Shown here: positions 18,644-27,912 of the stretch, piece after piece
How the letters are laid out: every line of letters begins with the position of its first letter
Numbering within the stretch: the first letter of the stretch is position 1
NCBI RefSeq assembly: GCF_020177265.1
Contig: NZ_JAIVMC010000003.1
Coordinates: 454,279 to 518,278, forward strand
Length of the DNA: 64,000 nt
Direction: 5' to 3'
Origin: Pseudooceanicola marinus
Lineage (GTDB): Bacteria; Pseudomonadota; Alphaproteobacteria; Rhodobacterales; Rhodobacteraceae
Notes under the pieces: model-generated
What the model was told of the DNA's origin: nothing
Database searches by the model: none
The model's input: the letters and a program-made list of their open reading frames with translations, nothing else
Made by a program: the position numbers and the translations under genes

Positions 18644-19390
18644 ATGACCGACAACATCAACGGCAAAGTCATCGTGATCACCGGCGCCTCCAGCGGCATG
18701 GGCGAAGCGACCGCCCGCGACCTGGCGGCCAAGGGTGCCAAGGTCGTCCTGGGCGCCCGCCGTGCCGAGCGCCTGGAAAGCCTGGTCAAGGACATCGAGG
18801 GCCAGGGCGGCACCGCCCTGGCCGTCGCCACCGACGTGACCAAGCGCGAGGAGGTGCAGCGCCTTGTCGATACTGCCAAGGAAACCTATGGCCGCGTCGA
18901 CGTCATCTTCAACAACGCGGGCCTGATGCCCCTGTCGATGCTGGCCAGCCAGAAGGTCGACGAATGGGAGCAGATGATCGACGTGAACCTGAAGGGCACG
19001 CTGTACGGCATCTCCGCCGTGCTGCCGATCTTCCAGGAACAGAAGTCGGGCCACGTGATCAACGTGTCCTCCGTCTACGGCCACAAGACCGTGCCCACGG
19101 GTGCCGTATACTGCGCCACGAAACACGCCGTCCGCTCGCTGTCCGAGGGCCTGCGCCAGGAGGTGAAGGACTACAACGTGCGCGTCACCGTCATCTCGCC
19201 CGGTGCCGTGGATACCGAACTGACCAGCCATATCACCGAGGAAGGCACCGGCGACACGGTGCGCGATTTCGTCAGCCAGATCGCCATCCCGGCCAGCACC
19301 ATGGCCGACATGGTCTCCTTCGCCGTGTCGCAGCCTGAAAACGTGGACGTGAACGAGATCCTGTTCCGTCCCACCGTGCAGCCCGAGTGA
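18644..19390 (+). CDS. Short-chain dehydrogenase/reductase
   Basis: The 248-residue cytosolic oxidoreductase has the cofactor motif [12 protein letters not shown] (GxxxGxG), NNAG at about 88, the catalytic Ser in INVSSVYGH near 140 and YCATK near 153. It resembles YdfG/classical SDRs that reduce carbonyls with NADPH; ARRAER after beta-2 favours NADPH. AAAGGA precedes the ATG. Substrate unknown. Next gene 105 bases downstream. Confidence 0.95.
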   Translation: MTDNINGKVIVITGASSGMGEATARDLAAKGAKVVLGARRAERLESLVKDIEGQGGTALAVATDVTKREEVQRLVDTAKETYGRVDVIFNNAGLMPLSMLASQKVDEWEQMIDVNLKGTLYGISAVLPIFQEQKSGHVINVSSVYGHKTVPTGAVYCATKHAVRSLSEGLRQEVKDYNVRVTVISPGAVDTELTSHITEEGTGDTVRDFVSQIAIPASTMADMVSFAVSQPENVDVNEILFRPTVQPE

Positions 19391-19495
19391 TACCGAACGG
19401 GCGCCGGGCCTCTCTCCCCCTTCGTGGCCGGCGCCCCTGGCACCCGCTTCCCTCTGGCGGCGGGTGCCGCAAATTTTCAGTGAAAGACCTCTCCC

Positions 19496-20443
19496 ATGAG
19501 CAAGAACAACTACATCTTCGAGCTGTCGGACAAGGTGACCCGCACCTCCGTCAGCTATACCACCCGCTATGGCATCGCCCTGGCCGCCGACCTCTACCGT
19601 CCCGCCGATTTCGACGAGACCAAGGAATACCCCGCGCTGATCGTCGGCGCCCCCTATGGCGGCGTGAAGGAACAGGGCCCCGGTATCTACGCCAATGAGA
19701 TGGCGCAGCATGGCTATGTCGTGCTGACCTTCGATCCGGCCTACAACGGCTATTCCGAAGGCGAGCCGCGCCACCTCTCCTCGCCCGACCTCTTCGTCGA
19801 GGACTTCATGGCCGGCGTCGACTTCCTGGGCACCCGCGTCTTTGTCGATCGGGATCGCATCGGCGCCATCGGCATCTGCGGCTCGGGCGGGTTCGCCCTG
19901 TCGGCGGCGCAGGTCGATCCGCGCATTCAGGCCGTGGCCACCGTGTCGATGTATGACATCGCCCGCATGCACAAGATGGGCATGAACGACAGCATGTCCG
20001 ACGAGGACCGCGCCGGTTTCCTGAAAATGGTCGCAGACCAGCGCTATGCCGACTTCGAGGCCGTCGATCCGGCCCTGACCGATCGCGGCGCCCTGCTGGG
20101 CTGGGACGAGGACAGCCACCCCGTGGGCATTGAGTTCGGCGAATTCTACTCGCGTCCGCGCGGCTATCACCCCAACTCGATCACCCAGTTCACGGTGACC
20201 AGCGCCGCCAGCTGGATGAACTTCGGCCTGCTGGACAACCTGTCCTGGCTGAACGGTCGTCCGATCCTGCTGGTGATGGGTGAAAAGGCGCATTCGGCCT
20301 ACTTCAGCGAAGACGTCTACGAGGCGGCGGCGGAGCCGAAAGAGCTCTACACCGTGCCGGGGGCCAACCACGTCGATCTGTATGACAAGACCAACCTTAT
20401 CCCCTTCGAGAAGCTGAAAGGTTTCTTCGACGACGCGCTGTAA
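19496..20443 (+). CDS. Alpha/beta hydrolase, dienelactone-hydrolase-like
   Basis: The 315-residue protein has the fold motifs YPALIVGAPYGGVKEQGP (oxyanion region), DPAYNGYSEGEPRH, a nucleophile elbow GICGSGGFALS with Ser near 139, and a C-terminal PGANHVDLYDK with the catalytic His. Enzymes like this occur next to SDR and cyclophilin-like genes in LysR-controlled clusters. Two G+C-rich hairpins occupy the spacer before it, and an AAAGACC-type site precedes the ATG. The ester or lactone substrate is not known. Confidence 0.9.
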   Translation: MSKNNYIFELSDKVTRTSVSYTTRYGIALAADLYRPADFDETKEYPALIVGAPYGGVKEQGPGIYANEMAQHGYVVLTFDPAYNGYSEGEPRHLSSPDLFVEDFMAGVDFLGTRVFVDRDRIGAIGICGSGGFALSAAQVDPRIQAVATVSMYDIARMHKMGMNDSMSDEDRAGFLKMVADQRYADFEAVDPALTDRGALLGWDEDSHPVGIEFGEFYSRPRGYHPNSITQFTVTSAASWMNFGLLDNLSWLNGRPILLVMGEKAHSAYFSEDVYEAAAEPKELYTVPGANHVDLYDKTNLIPFEKLKGFFDDAL

Positions 20444-20492
20444 GCGCCCCCTGTCAGGGTGAACGGCCCGGGCCTGATGCGCCCGGGAAAGG

Positions 20493-20519
20493 AAAGACCG
20501 GCGCCGGGCGCCGGTCTTT
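20493..20519. terminator. Bidirectional terminator after the hydrolase gene
   Basis: A perfect 12-bp stem, AAAGACCGGCGC (20493-20504) with GCGCCGGTCTTT (20508-20519). The remaining spacer to 20784 is very G+C-rich and holds no gene I can support. Confidence 0.85.
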
Positions 20520-20784
20520 CGCGTTCCGGCCAGGCCGACCGGGAGTTCGGAGGCAGGGCGACCTGTCCGGGCGCGTCCGACCCGGGGCGGGGCCGGGCGC
20601 GCCGCGCATCGCCGGGAGGGGGGGCGATGCGCAATCCTGTGGCCGGACCCTCGCCCCTGGGACGAGGGCAGGGCCCGGCCTGATCGTCCCGCCGGTCTTG
20701 GATCGGGCCCGGACACCGGGGTTCGAGATGGAACGGCCACCCCGGTCTCCGGACCGCGCCAGCGGGACGACGCGGGCGCTGGCC

Positions 20785-22302
20785 TCAGAAAAAGCCCAGC
20801 TTGTTGGGGTTGTAGGACATCAGGATGTTCTTGGTCTGCTGGTAGTGATCCAGCATCATCTTGTGGTTCTCGCGCCCGATGCCCGACTGCTTGTAGCCAC
20901 CGAAGGCCGCATGGGCAGGGTAGGCGTGGTAGTTGTTCACCCAGACCCGGCCCGCCTGGATGGCGCGGCCAACCCGGTAGCAGCGGCTGGCGTCGCGGGT
21001 CCAGACACCGGCGCCAAGGCCGTACATCGTGTCATTGGCGATCGCCAGCGCCTCTGCCTCGTCCTTGAAGGTACAGACCGAGACGACGGGCCCGAAGATT
21101 TCCTCCTGGAAGACCCGCATCTTGTTGTGGCCCTTCAGGATCGTCGGCTCGATGTAGTAGCCGCCATCCAGACCGTCGACTTGCGCGGCCTTGCCGCCGG
21201 TCAACACCTCGGCGCCTTCCTCGACCCCGATGGTCAGGTAGGACAGGATCTTTTCCTGCTGCTCGCGGCTGGCCTGGGCGCCCACCATGGTGTCCATGTC
21301 GCGCGGGTCGCCGCGCACGATGGCCTCGACCCGGGCGATGGCACGCTTGATGAACTCCTCATAGATGTCTTCCTGGATCAAAGCGCGGGACGGGCAGGTG
21401 CAGACCTCACCCTGGTTGAAGGCAAAGAGGACGAAGCCCTCGACCGCCTTGTCGAGGAAGGCATCATCCTCGGCCATGACATCGCTGAAGAAGATGTTGG
21501 GGGACTTGCCGCCCAGCTCCAGCGTCACCGGGATCAGGTTCTCGGTTGCGGCCTGCATGATCTTGCGCCCCGTCTCGGTCGAGCCGGTGAAGGCGATCTT
21601 GGCGATCCGCGGGGAGCTGGCCAGGGCCGCGCCCACCTCGCCGCCGAAGCCGTTGACGATGTTCAGAACGCCCGCGGGCAGCAGATCCTGGATCAGGTCC
21701 ATCAGCACCATGATCGCGGCGGGCGTCTGTTCGGCGGGCTTCAGCACGATGCAGTTGCCGGCGGCCAGGGCGGGCGCCAGTTTCCACGCCGCCATCAGGA
21801 TCGAGAAGTTCCACGGGATGATCTGGCCGACGACGCCCAGGGGCTCATGGTAGTGGTAGGCCACGGTATCCGCGTCGATCTCGGACATGTTGCCTTCCTG
21901 GGCGCGCAGCACACCGGCGAAATAGCGGAAGTGGTCCACGGCCAGGGGGATGTCGGCCAGGGTCGTCTCGCGGATCGGCTTGCCGTTGTCCCAGGTCTCG
22001 GCCCGGGCCAGCAGGTCCAGGTTCTCCTCCAGGCGGTCGGCGATCTTCAGCAGGGTGTTGGCGCGTTCGGTGGCCGAGGTGCGGCCCCAGGCATCCTTCG
22101 CCAGATGGGCGGCGTCCAGCGCCAGGTCCACGTCGGCCGCGCCGGAGCGGGCCACCTCGCAGACCACCTCGCCGGTGATCGGCGTGACGTTGTCGAAATA
22201 TGTGCCGCTGACGGGGGCGGTGAATCGCCCGCCGATGAAGTTGTCATAGCGGCTCTGGAAGGGCGAGGTGCGGCTCAGGTCGGGTTGGCTCATCTCGTTC
22301 AT
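20785..22302 (-). CDS. NAD-dependent aldehyde dehydrogenase (ExaC/AcoD type)
   Basis: The 505-residue enzyme oxidises short-chain aldehydes such as acetaldehyde to acids. Motifs: [12 protein letters not shown] near 160, [11 protein letters not shown] near 245, [12 protein letters not shown] with the general-base Glu near 266, and [12 protein letters not shown] with the nucleophilic Cys near 300-302. HYHEPLG and the C-terminal [21 protein letters not shown] ending are typical of the ExaC/AcoD/AldB group. Its regulator lies immediately upstream and a TGAGACA palindrome lies 118 bases before its start. Confidence 0.96.
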   Translation of the reverse strand: MNEMSQPDLSRTSPFQSRYDNFIGGRFTAPVSGTYFDNVTPITGEVVCEVARSGAADVDLALDAAHLAKDAWGRTSATERANTLLKIADRLEENLDLLARAETWDNGKPIRETTLADIPLAVDHFRYFAGVLRAQEGNMSEIDADTVAYHYHEPLGVVGQIIPWNFSILMAAWKLAPALAAGNCIVLKPAEQTPAAIMVLMDLIQDLLPAGVLNIVNGFGGEVGAALASSPRIAKIAFTGSTETGRKIMQAATENLIPVTLELGGKSPNIFFSDVMAEDDAFLDKAVEGFVLFAFNQGEVCTCPSRALIQEDIYEEFIKRAIARVEAIVRGDPRDMDTMVGAQASREQQEKILSYLTIGVEEGAEVLTGGKAAQVDGLDGGYYIEPTILKGHNKMRVFQEEIFGPVVSVCTFKDEAEALAIANDTMYGLGAGVWTRDASRCYRVGRAIQAGRVWVNNYHAYPAHAAFGGYKQSGIGRENHKMMLDHYQQTKNILMSYNPNKLGFF

Positions 22303-22420
22303 GACAGGTCTCCTCCGTCTGTCGGAATTCCTCCGGCACCCTCCTCGGCGCCGGTGAAGGAGATCTGGCATTGTGGCGGCGGCGTTGTCAGCGGGGGCAG
22401 GGCGGCGGAGGGGGCAAAAC

Positions 22421-22438
22421 TGTCTCAGGGGTGAGACA
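22421..22438. promoter_or_regulatory. TGTCTCA-N4-TGAGACA operator upstream of the aldehyde dehydrogenase
   Basis: A perfect 7-bp inverted repeat, TGTCTCA (22421-22427), GGGG, TGAGACA (22432-22438), in the 185-base spacer between the regulator and the dehydrogenase. The same TGAGACA half-site recurs upstream of the regulator at 23538. Confidence 0.75.
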
Positions 22439-22487
22439 CCTTGCGGCGGGCGGCCATGCTGCAGCTGCGAAATGCGGGGCGGCGCGG

Positions 22488-23438
22488 TCAGTCTGCGCCG
22501 GAGATGCCCAGCCGTTTCATCCGGCGGTAGAGCGTCGCGCGCCCGATGCCGAGCGCGCGGGCCGCGGCCGAGACATTGCCGTTGGCGCGCGCCAGGGCCC
22601 GGGTCAGTGCGGCCTTCTCGGCCCCCGACAGCCCCTCGGAGGTTTCCCCAAGAACGTCGCGCAGCGGCACCGGGCGCAGGGCGCCCTGGCGCGCCAGGCC
22701 GCAGCCGATCCGCGCGCTGCGCGTGGCGCCCACGACCAGACCATCGCGATCCACCGCCAGCAGGGCGGTGCCGGCGCGGTCATCGCCGACCAGAACGATC
22801 TGGCGGTCGCTGTGGATGTCACGGAAGAGGTCGATCTCGATCTTGCTGGCAATGCCGCTGACCATGGCGCCGATCAGCTGGTTGAACCCGTCGCTTTCGG
22901 CGCGGGGCGAGGACACGTCCAGCGCCGCGATCAGCGTGCCTTCGTGGTCGAAGACCGGCGCGTCGATGCAGCTCATGGCGATATTGCGCGCCAGGTAGTG
23001 CTGGTCGCGATGGATGATCAGGGGGCGTTTCTCGGTCAGGCAGGTACCGATGCCGTTGGTGCCCTGGGCCTCCTCGCTCCAGTCGCCGCCCGCGACCAGG
23101 CCGGAGCGGATGAAGTCGGCCTCGTCCGCCGCCCGTTGCCGCGCCCGCAGGATCAATCCGCGCGCATCGGTCATGAAGACGCCGTGGCCGCTTTGTCCGA
23201 TGGTGGAAAACAGCTCGTCCAGGCGTGGGCTGGCGACATGCAGCAGCCGGCCCAGCACTTCCTCCTGTTCGGCCAGGCGCGCGGTATCGCGGTCCTGCGG
23301 CGGGGCGGCGGCCGGGTCCAGGCGGTGGTGGGCGAAGGACCGTTGCCAGGACGCGGCAAGACGGGAGCGCGCGGCGGAAGCGTCACAGCTGACGGTCCGC
23401 ATCACGCGGGTCACATGGTCGTGGTCACGGCCGGTCAT
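22488..23438 (-). CDS. AcoR-like GAF/Fis-type regulator without AAA+ domain
   Basis: The 316-residue protein starts like AcoR-type activators ([18 protein letters not shown]) and has a GAF sensor region ([44 protein letters not shown]) and a C-terminal Fis-type helix-turn-helix ([20 protein letters not shown]). The sigma-54-contacting AAA+ domain of AcoR (GAFTGA, Walker motifs) is absent. It therefore probably works without sigma-54. Start at 23438 follows GGAGG. It likely controls the adjacent dehydrogenase and itself. Confidence 0.92.
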   Translation of the reverse strand: MTGRDHDHVTRVMRTVSCDASAARSRLAASWQRSFAHHRLDPAAAPPQDRDTARLAEQEEVLGRLLHVASPRLDELFSTIGQSGHGVFMTDARGLILRARQRAADEADFIRSGLVAGGDWSEEAQGTNGIGTCLTEKRPLIIHRDQHYLARNIAMSCIDAPVFDHEGTLIAALDVSSPRAESDGFNQLIGAMVSGIASKIEIDLFRDIHSDRQIVLVGDDRAGTALLAVDRDGLVVGATRSARIGCGLARQGALRPVPLRDVLGETSEGLSGAEKAALTRALARANGNVSAAARALGIGRATLYRRMKRLGISGAD

Positions 23439-23527
23439 CGGGCGCCTCCTCCCTTCCTCCTGGGTGACCCGACCGTCGGCCGGGTGACCCGAGGTTAGAA
23501 TATGACCGGGCCGATGCGGTCGAGGCA

Positions 23528-23544
23528 AGCCTCAGTTTGAGACA
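23528..23544. promoter_or_regulatory. Second TGAGACA site, upstream of the regulator gene
   Basis: AGCCTCA-GTT-TGAGACA: one perfect half-site (23538-23544) and one degenerate half, 90 bases upstream of the regulator start. Compare the perfect palindrome at 22421-22438. Confidence 0.45.
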
Positions 23545-23580
23545 GCCGGGCAGGGCCGGGCGGGCCCGCTGGACAAGACG

Positions 23581-23608
23581 AAGGCGCCGCCCGGGGGGAC
23601 GGCGCCTT
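23581..23608 (-). terminator. Hairpin after the pentaheme cytochrome gene
   Basis: AAGGCGCCG (23581-23589) pairs with CGGCGCCTT (23600-23608), 24 bases beyond the cytochrome stop on the minus strand. The following T-run is weak. Confidence 0.6.
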
Positions 23609-23631
23609 GCGTACGTGGTCAGGCCTGCGCT

Positions 23632-24804
23632 TCAGCGCAGGATGTTCAGGCTGTCGAAGTCGATGCTGTCGGTGGCGCCGGCCAGGTCCTCGATCGAGTC
23701 GTAGAGCAGTTCCAGCGCGTAATGCGGATTGTGCGCGTAGATGCCCGGATCGGCGGTGACCAGCTTCCAGTTGTAGGCCGCTTTCAGCGAGCGCGGCGTC
23801 CAGGCGGCATAGTTGACACTGCTGCCGTCGACCTGGTCGGCCACCCCGTCGCCATTGGCGTCGGCGAAGAAGTAGGGGTAGTGCGGCTCAAAGACCAGCG
23901 CGGTGCCCGCGACCTCGCTGGTATAGGTCACCAGCGTTTCCATCAGCAGCTGCGCATTGGCCTCGATGTCCGAATGGATGCCGACCGTCAGGTTGCCGGA
24001 GCCGTCATAGCTTTGCTTGCGGATGCGGATCGCCTCCGAAGTTTCGGCATCGTGGCAGGTGGCGCAGGTCTCCACCTTCACCTCCAGGCTGTGCGGGTTG
24101 TGGCAGGACACGCAGGAAGCCACCGGGCGGGCATGGAAGAAACGGCCCGAGTAGGTCTTGCCCGGGTAGTGATAGCCCGCGCCCCCGTAACCGCCCAGCC
24201 AGCTGGCGGCGGCGGTGGCGTAGTGCGGGTTCACGAAGCGCAGCTCTGCGTCGACGGTGTCATCGGGTTTCGAGGCGGTCGCATTTTCGACAGTCGCCCC
24301 GGCGGCGCGCCCCTGGTGACAGGTCATGCAGGCGGCTTCGACGCCGACGACGGGATGCACGACGCCCGACGGCAGGGTCAGTTCAGAGATCGAGGCGAGG
24401 CCGTCGTTGTGGCAGGTCTCGCAATCCACGACGCCACCGGCGGGAATGGGCGCTTCGGGCAGGCCAGGTTCGCTGCCATCCAGCCCGTGGAAGCTGCGGA
24501 AGCCCGCCCCGGCGTGACAGACCGAACAGTTGGGCGGCACCGCGCCTTCGTCATCCCAATGCGTGAAGGCCTCGGCGGTGGCATCCGCATGGCCGCCCTT
24601 CAGCCAGGCGGTGATCGCGGCGGTGTTCTGTTCGCCCAGGGATTTCGGCTCGAACGGACCGGCGTCCGGCAACAGGAAGGGTGTGATCGCCTCCTCGCCG
24701 GAGGGGGCGGATGAGTCCTGTGCCTTTGCGCTCGGCGTTCCCGTCAGGAAACTGGCGAACAGCAGGGCGAGGACCGATGAAACGGTAATAATTTTCCCAC
24801 GCAT
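23632..24804 (-). CDS. Pentaheme c-type cytochrome, periplasmic
   Basis: The 390-residue protein has a Sec signal peptide (ending near SAKA) and five CxxCH heme-attachment motifs: CSVCH, CETCH, CMTCH, CVSCH and CATCH. Its middle and C-terminal part (NPHYATAAASWLGGYGGAGYHYPGK, YNWKLVTADPGIYAHNPHY) resembles multiheme cytochromes annotated as tetraheme/octaheme electron carriers. It is transcribed divergently from the nqr operon with 224 bases between starts, which suggests that it exchanges electrons with that complex or with the quinone pool. I prefer the ATG at 24804; 24831 is possible. Confidence 0.9.
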   Translation of the reverse strand: MRGKIITVSSVLALLFASFLTGTPSAKAQDSSAPSGEEAITPFLLPDAGPFEPKSLGEQNTAAITAWLKGGHADATAEAFTHWDDEGAVPPNCSVCHAGAGFRSFHGLDGSEPGLPEAPIPAGGVVDCETCHNDGLASISELTLPSGVVHPVVGVEAACMTCHQGRAAGATVENATASKPDDTVDAELRFVNPHYATAAASWLGGYGGAGYHYPGKTYSGRFFHARPVASCVSCHNPHSLEVKVETCATCHDAETSEAIRIRKQSYDGSGNLTVGIHSDIEANAQLLMETLVTYTSEVAGTALVFEPHYPYFFADANGDGVADQVDGSSVNYAAWTPRSLKAAYNWKLVTADPGIYAHNPHYALELLYDSIEDLAGATDSIDFDSLNILR

Positions 24805-25028
24805 TGGTTTTTCCCGGCAGTTGGCTATCAATTGGGCTACGGGTCCGATGATACCTTGGGATAGCGTTCGAGCAATGACACGAACGTGAATGTGGCGAAA
24901 AAACTCTCATTCAAACATATGTTGCAAAAGCACTTTTTAATTATCGCGCGGAATTGTCAGGGTTTTGTGGACGTGGTGCTTAATTTGGCAGAAACCTGTT
25001 CCAAGGGTGAATGCAGGTAGGAGAGACA
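24805..25028. promoter_or_regulatory. Divergent promoter region, pentaheme cytochrome / nqr
   Basis: This spacer is distinctly A+T-rich for the window (for example GCACTTTTTAATTATC near 24930-24945) and contains a perfect 10-bp palindrome AACATATGTT (24914-24923). I searched for an FNR/FixK box (TTGAT-N4-ATCAA) and saw none. Exact promoters cannot be fixed by eye. Confidence 0.45.
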
Positions 25029-26306
25029 ATGCTGTCGCAGCTCATGCAGGCAGGGCTTAATCCGACGGTGCGTTCGGCGCCGCTGACAGGCGGCGAGCCG
25101 GTGGAGCATTGGACGGAAGAGGCTGCGGTCCTGCCGCAGCATCGCGAACATCTGCGTGTCGACATGGTCGTGCGGGAAGGCGAGGCCGTGGCCGGTGGTG
25201 CGCCCGTGGCTCGCCTGCGGGACCACCCGGAGATCGCCCTGGTGGCGCCGATGCCCGGCCGTGTGGCGAAGGTGCACCTCGGCCCTGGGCGACAGCTGCA
25301 TGAGATCGTGCTGTTCCGCGATGCGGGCGGAGACATGCGCCGCCATGACACCCAGGCAGCCGGGGCGGGCGATGGCAGTGCGCTGCGGACCCTGCTGCAG
25401 GACAGCGGACTATGGCGACAGTTCCGCGCCCGGCCTTTCGGCCGGATGCCCGCCCCTGGGGCCGTCCCGGCAGCGATTCTGGTCATGGCCGCGGACAGCC
25501 GTCCCCTGGCGCCCAACCCGCTGGCGATGCTGGAAGGGCGCGGGGAGGACCTGATGCGCGGGCTCGCCGCGCTTGGTCACCTGACCGAGGGGCCGGTCTA
25601 CCTGTGTCAGCGCCGCGGCCCCGCGCTGGCCGGGCCGGGCGCGGTCGAAGGGCGGCTACGCCTGCTGCGCAGCGGGCCGCGTCACCCGCAGGGCCTGGCG
25701 GGGCACCAGTTGCATCATCATCACCCGGCGTCCGTCGAAGCCCCGGTCTGGGACATCCACGCCGAGGATGTGGCCGACCTCGGTACGCTGCTGGAGACCG
25801 GCCTGCGCCCCGCGCTGCGCACCGTTTCGGTGACCGGCCCGGCCCTGAGCGAGGCGCGGCTGCTGCGTTGCCAGGACGGGGCGCATCTGGCCGGGCTGTG
25901 CCACGGGCTGACCGTGCCGGGGCCGCATGATCTGGTGTCGGGCTCGGCGCTGGACGGGCACAGGGCGGTCTGGCTGGCGCCGCGGGATCGGCAGCTGTCG
26001 GTGATGACCCATCACCATGGCGCGCCCCGGGGCCACTGGTTCCGCAACGCGCTCAGCCGGGCCGCGCGGCCCGTGCCGCTGATCCCCACGGCCGCGCTGG
26101 AACAGGCTCTTGGCGGGGCCCTGCCGGCCGTCGCGCTGCTGCGGGCCCTGTCGGCCGGCGATGACGAGACCTTGGCGAAGCTGGGCGGCCTGACCCTGCT
26201 GGAAGAGGACCTGGCCCTGGCCGACTACGTCACCGGGGCCGAGCCACGGCTGTCCGCGCTCCTGCGCGGGGCGCTTGATCGGATCGCGGCGGAGGAGGGG
26301 GCATGA
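25029..26306 (+). CDS. nqrA: Na+-translocating NADH:quinone reductase subunit A (Nqr/RnfC-like)
   Basis: The 425-residue peripheral subunit opens the eight-gene nqr operon. It has the barrel-sandwich region RVDMVVREGEAVAGGAPVARL, then ALVAPMPGRVAKVHLGPGRQLHE, shared by NqrA and RnfC, and no Fe-S cysteine clusters, which argues for NqrA over RnfC. Later features such as LLETGLRPALRTVSVTG and GPHDLVSGSALDG also match NqrA. It is somewhat shorter than the Vibrio protein (about 446). The ATG at 25029 is preceded by GTAGGAGAG; an ATG at 25011 is also in frame. It ends ATGA-overlapped with nqrB. Confidence 0.88.
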   Translation: MLSQLMQAGLNPTVRSAPLTGGEPVEHWTEEAAVLPQHREHLRVDMVVREGEAVAGGAPVARLRDHPEIALVAPMPGRVAKVHLGPGRQLHEIVLFRDAGGDMRRHDTQAAGAGDGSALRTLLQDSGLWRQFRARPFGRMPAPGAVPAAILVMAADSRPLAPNPLAMLEGRGEDLMRGLAALGHLTEGPVYLCQRRGPALAGPGAVEGRLRLLRSGPRHPQGLAGHQLHHHHPASVEAPVWDIHAEDVADLGTLLETGLRPALRTVSVTGPALSEARLLRCQDGAHLAGLCHGLTVPGPHDLVSGSALDGHRAVWLAPRDRQLSVMTHHHGAPRGHWFRNALSRAARPVPLIPTAALEQALGGALPAVALLRALSAGDDETLAKLGGLTLLEEDLALADYVTGAEPRLSALLRGALDRIAAEEGA

Positions 26307-27124
26307 TGCGCGGCATCTGGGATCGTGAAACCGTGGCCCTGCTGCTGCTGGCGGCGCTGATGCCGCTGGCGCTGGCCTGGCTGTGGTACGGTGGGATCGA
26401 GGCGGCGGGTCGGCTGGCGCTGACCCTGCTGGTCTCGGGCCTCTGGCACCTGATCTTCATGCTGGCCCGGGCCCAGCCTCCCAGCTTTGCCGGCGCCCTG
26501 ACGGCGCTGGCCGTGGCCATGCTGGCGCCCGAGGATCTGGGGATCTTCCGCCTGGTCATGGGCATCAGCTTCGGCACCGTGATGGGGGAGCTGGTCTTCG
26601 GCGGCTGGGGGCGCAATGTCGTCAATCCGGCGACGATCACCCTGGCCTTCCTTGGCTTCGGCTTCCCGGCGGCGCCCTGGCCTGACTTCGTGCTGCCGGT
26701 TGCCTGGGCGGCGATCCCGGCGGCGGGGCTGGGGATCCTGCTGGGCGTGATATCGGGGCGCATCATCGCGGGGGCGCTGCTGGCGGCGCTGTTGGCCTGG
26801 GCGATCCCGGGCGGGGCCTGGCCCGCGGGGCTGGAAAAGGTGCTGCCGGTGGCCTGGATCGGGCTGATCCTGCTGGTCTGCGACCCCGTCGCCAGCGCCG
26901 CCACGCGGCCCGGTCGCTGGGGCAACGGCCTGCTTTACGGCGCGCTGATCGTGCTGTTCGCCACCGGCTGGGACGGCGGGGCGCCGGTGCAGATCACCGT
27001 TTCCGCCGCCCTTCTGGCCTCTCTCGCCGCCCCCATCCTGGACGAAGCCGCCATCGCGCTGTGGCGCGCAAGACGCCATCGCGCGCTGGCGCGCAAGACG
27101 GAGGACACATCTTGGCTGACCTGA
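26303..27124 (+). CDS. nqrB: Na+-translocating NADH:quinone reductase subunit B, compact form
   Basis: This multi-span inner-membrane protein has the NqrB/RnfD hallmark GGWGRNVVNPATI near residue 110 and the C-terminal CDPVASAATRPGRWGNGLLYG, which corresponds to the family's TDP-V region. It is only 273 residues, against about 410 for Vibrio NqrB. The flavinylation motif D-x-x-(S/T)-G-A-T, expected between these two landmarks, is absent; the stretch there is FGFPAAPWPDFVLPVAWAA. So the covalent FMN of subunit B appears to be missing. It overlaps nqrA and runs up to the nqrC start. Confidence 0.85.
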   Translation: MMRGIWDRETVALLLLAALMPLALAWLWYGGIEAAGRLALTLLVSGLWHLIFMLARAQPPSFAGALTALAVAMLAPEDLGIFRLVMGISFGTVMGELVFGGWGRNVVNPATITLAFLGFGFPAAPWPDFVLPVAWAAIPAAGLGILLGVISGRIIAGALLAALLAWAIPGGAWPAGLEKVLPVAWIGLILLVCDPVASAATRPGRWGNGLLYGALIVLFATGWDGGAPVQITVSAALLASLAAPILDEAAIALWRARRHRALARKTEDTSWLT

Positions 27125-27909
27125 ACCCCTTCTCGGCCTGGCGCCGTCTGCTGGCCCTGCCGAATGAAAGCCGGACCAAGACAGTGCTGGTGGCCTTCCT
27201 GGTCTCCGCCTGCTGCGCGGTGATGGTCAGCGGCGCCACCGTCGTCCTGCGCCCGATCCAGGCGGCCAACCGCGCCGCCGAGGAACAGGCGCGGCTATCG
27301 GCGCTGGTGGCGGGCATCCCCGGCATGTCGACGCTGCTGGAACAATCGGGCGGCGCCCTGTCGACGGTGGTGATCGACCTGGACACCGGCCGCGCGGCGA
27401 CCGAGGTGAGCCCGGCGACGCTGGAAACCACCCTGGCCGATGCCGGCAACTGGACGGTGCTGGACCCAGGCGCCGACATCGCGGGCCTCGTGCAGCGTCC
27501 CGATTACGCGCAGATCTACCTGCTGCGCAGCGAGGGCGAGGTGTCCCTGCTGCTGCTGCCCTTCAGCGGGCAGGGCTACAACGGGCGCATCGACGGCATC
27601 CTGGCCCTGAAGGGCGACATGCACACCATCGCCGGGCTGACCATCACCGGCCAGTCCGAAACCCCCGGCCTCGGCGCCCGGATCGAGGAACCGGCCTGGC
27701 AGGCGTCCTTCAACGGGGTGGAGACCACGGATGACAGCGGCGAGATCCGCTTTGCCGTCGCCCGTGGCCCGGCCTCGACCGAGTATGAGGTCGACGGGAT
27801 CACCGGCGCCACCCGCACCTCCTCGGCGATGACGCGCATCATCCGCTTCTGGCTGGGCGAGGAGGGCTATGGCCCGCTGATCGAGGCCGTCCGGCGCGGG
27901 GAGTTCTGA
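27112..27909 (+). CDS. nqrC: Na+-translocating NADH:quinone reductase subunit C (TTG start)
   Basis: The 265-residue protein has one N-terminal transmembrane helix (about 23-45) and a periplasmic FMN_bind domain. The flavinylation motif DGITGAT is intact, with the acceptor Thr near residue 234, and the SETPGLGARIEEPAW segment is typical of the family. The start is taken as TTG at 27112 because GGAGG lies just upstream and the resulting MADLNPFSAWRRLL matches NqrC beginnings; a GTG at 27061 would add 17 residues overlapping the nqrB tail. The last 13 bases of nqrB overlap it. Confidence 0.9.
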   Translation: MADLNPFSAWRRLLALPNESRTKTVLVAFLVSACCAVMVSGATVVLRPIQAANRAAEEQARLSALVAGIPGMSTLLEQSGGALSTVVIDLDTGRAATEVSPATLETTLADAGNWTVLDPGADIAGLVQRPDYAQIYLLRSEGEVSLLLLPFSGQGYNGRIDGILALKGDMHTIAGLTITGQSETPGLGARIEEPAWQASFNGVETTDDSGEIRFAVARGPASTEYEVDGITGATRTSSAMTRIIRFWLGEEGYGPLIEAVRRGEF

Positions 27910-27912
27910 GCC

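Noticed and set aside
18548..20740. Minus-strand frame of 730 codons opposite the SDR and hydrolase
   Set aside because: Shadow of two recognisable enzymes.
24805..25028. FNR/FixK box between the cytochrome and nqrA
   Set aside because: No TTGAT-N4-ATCAA match; TTGGCTATCAA near 24820 has the wrong spacing.
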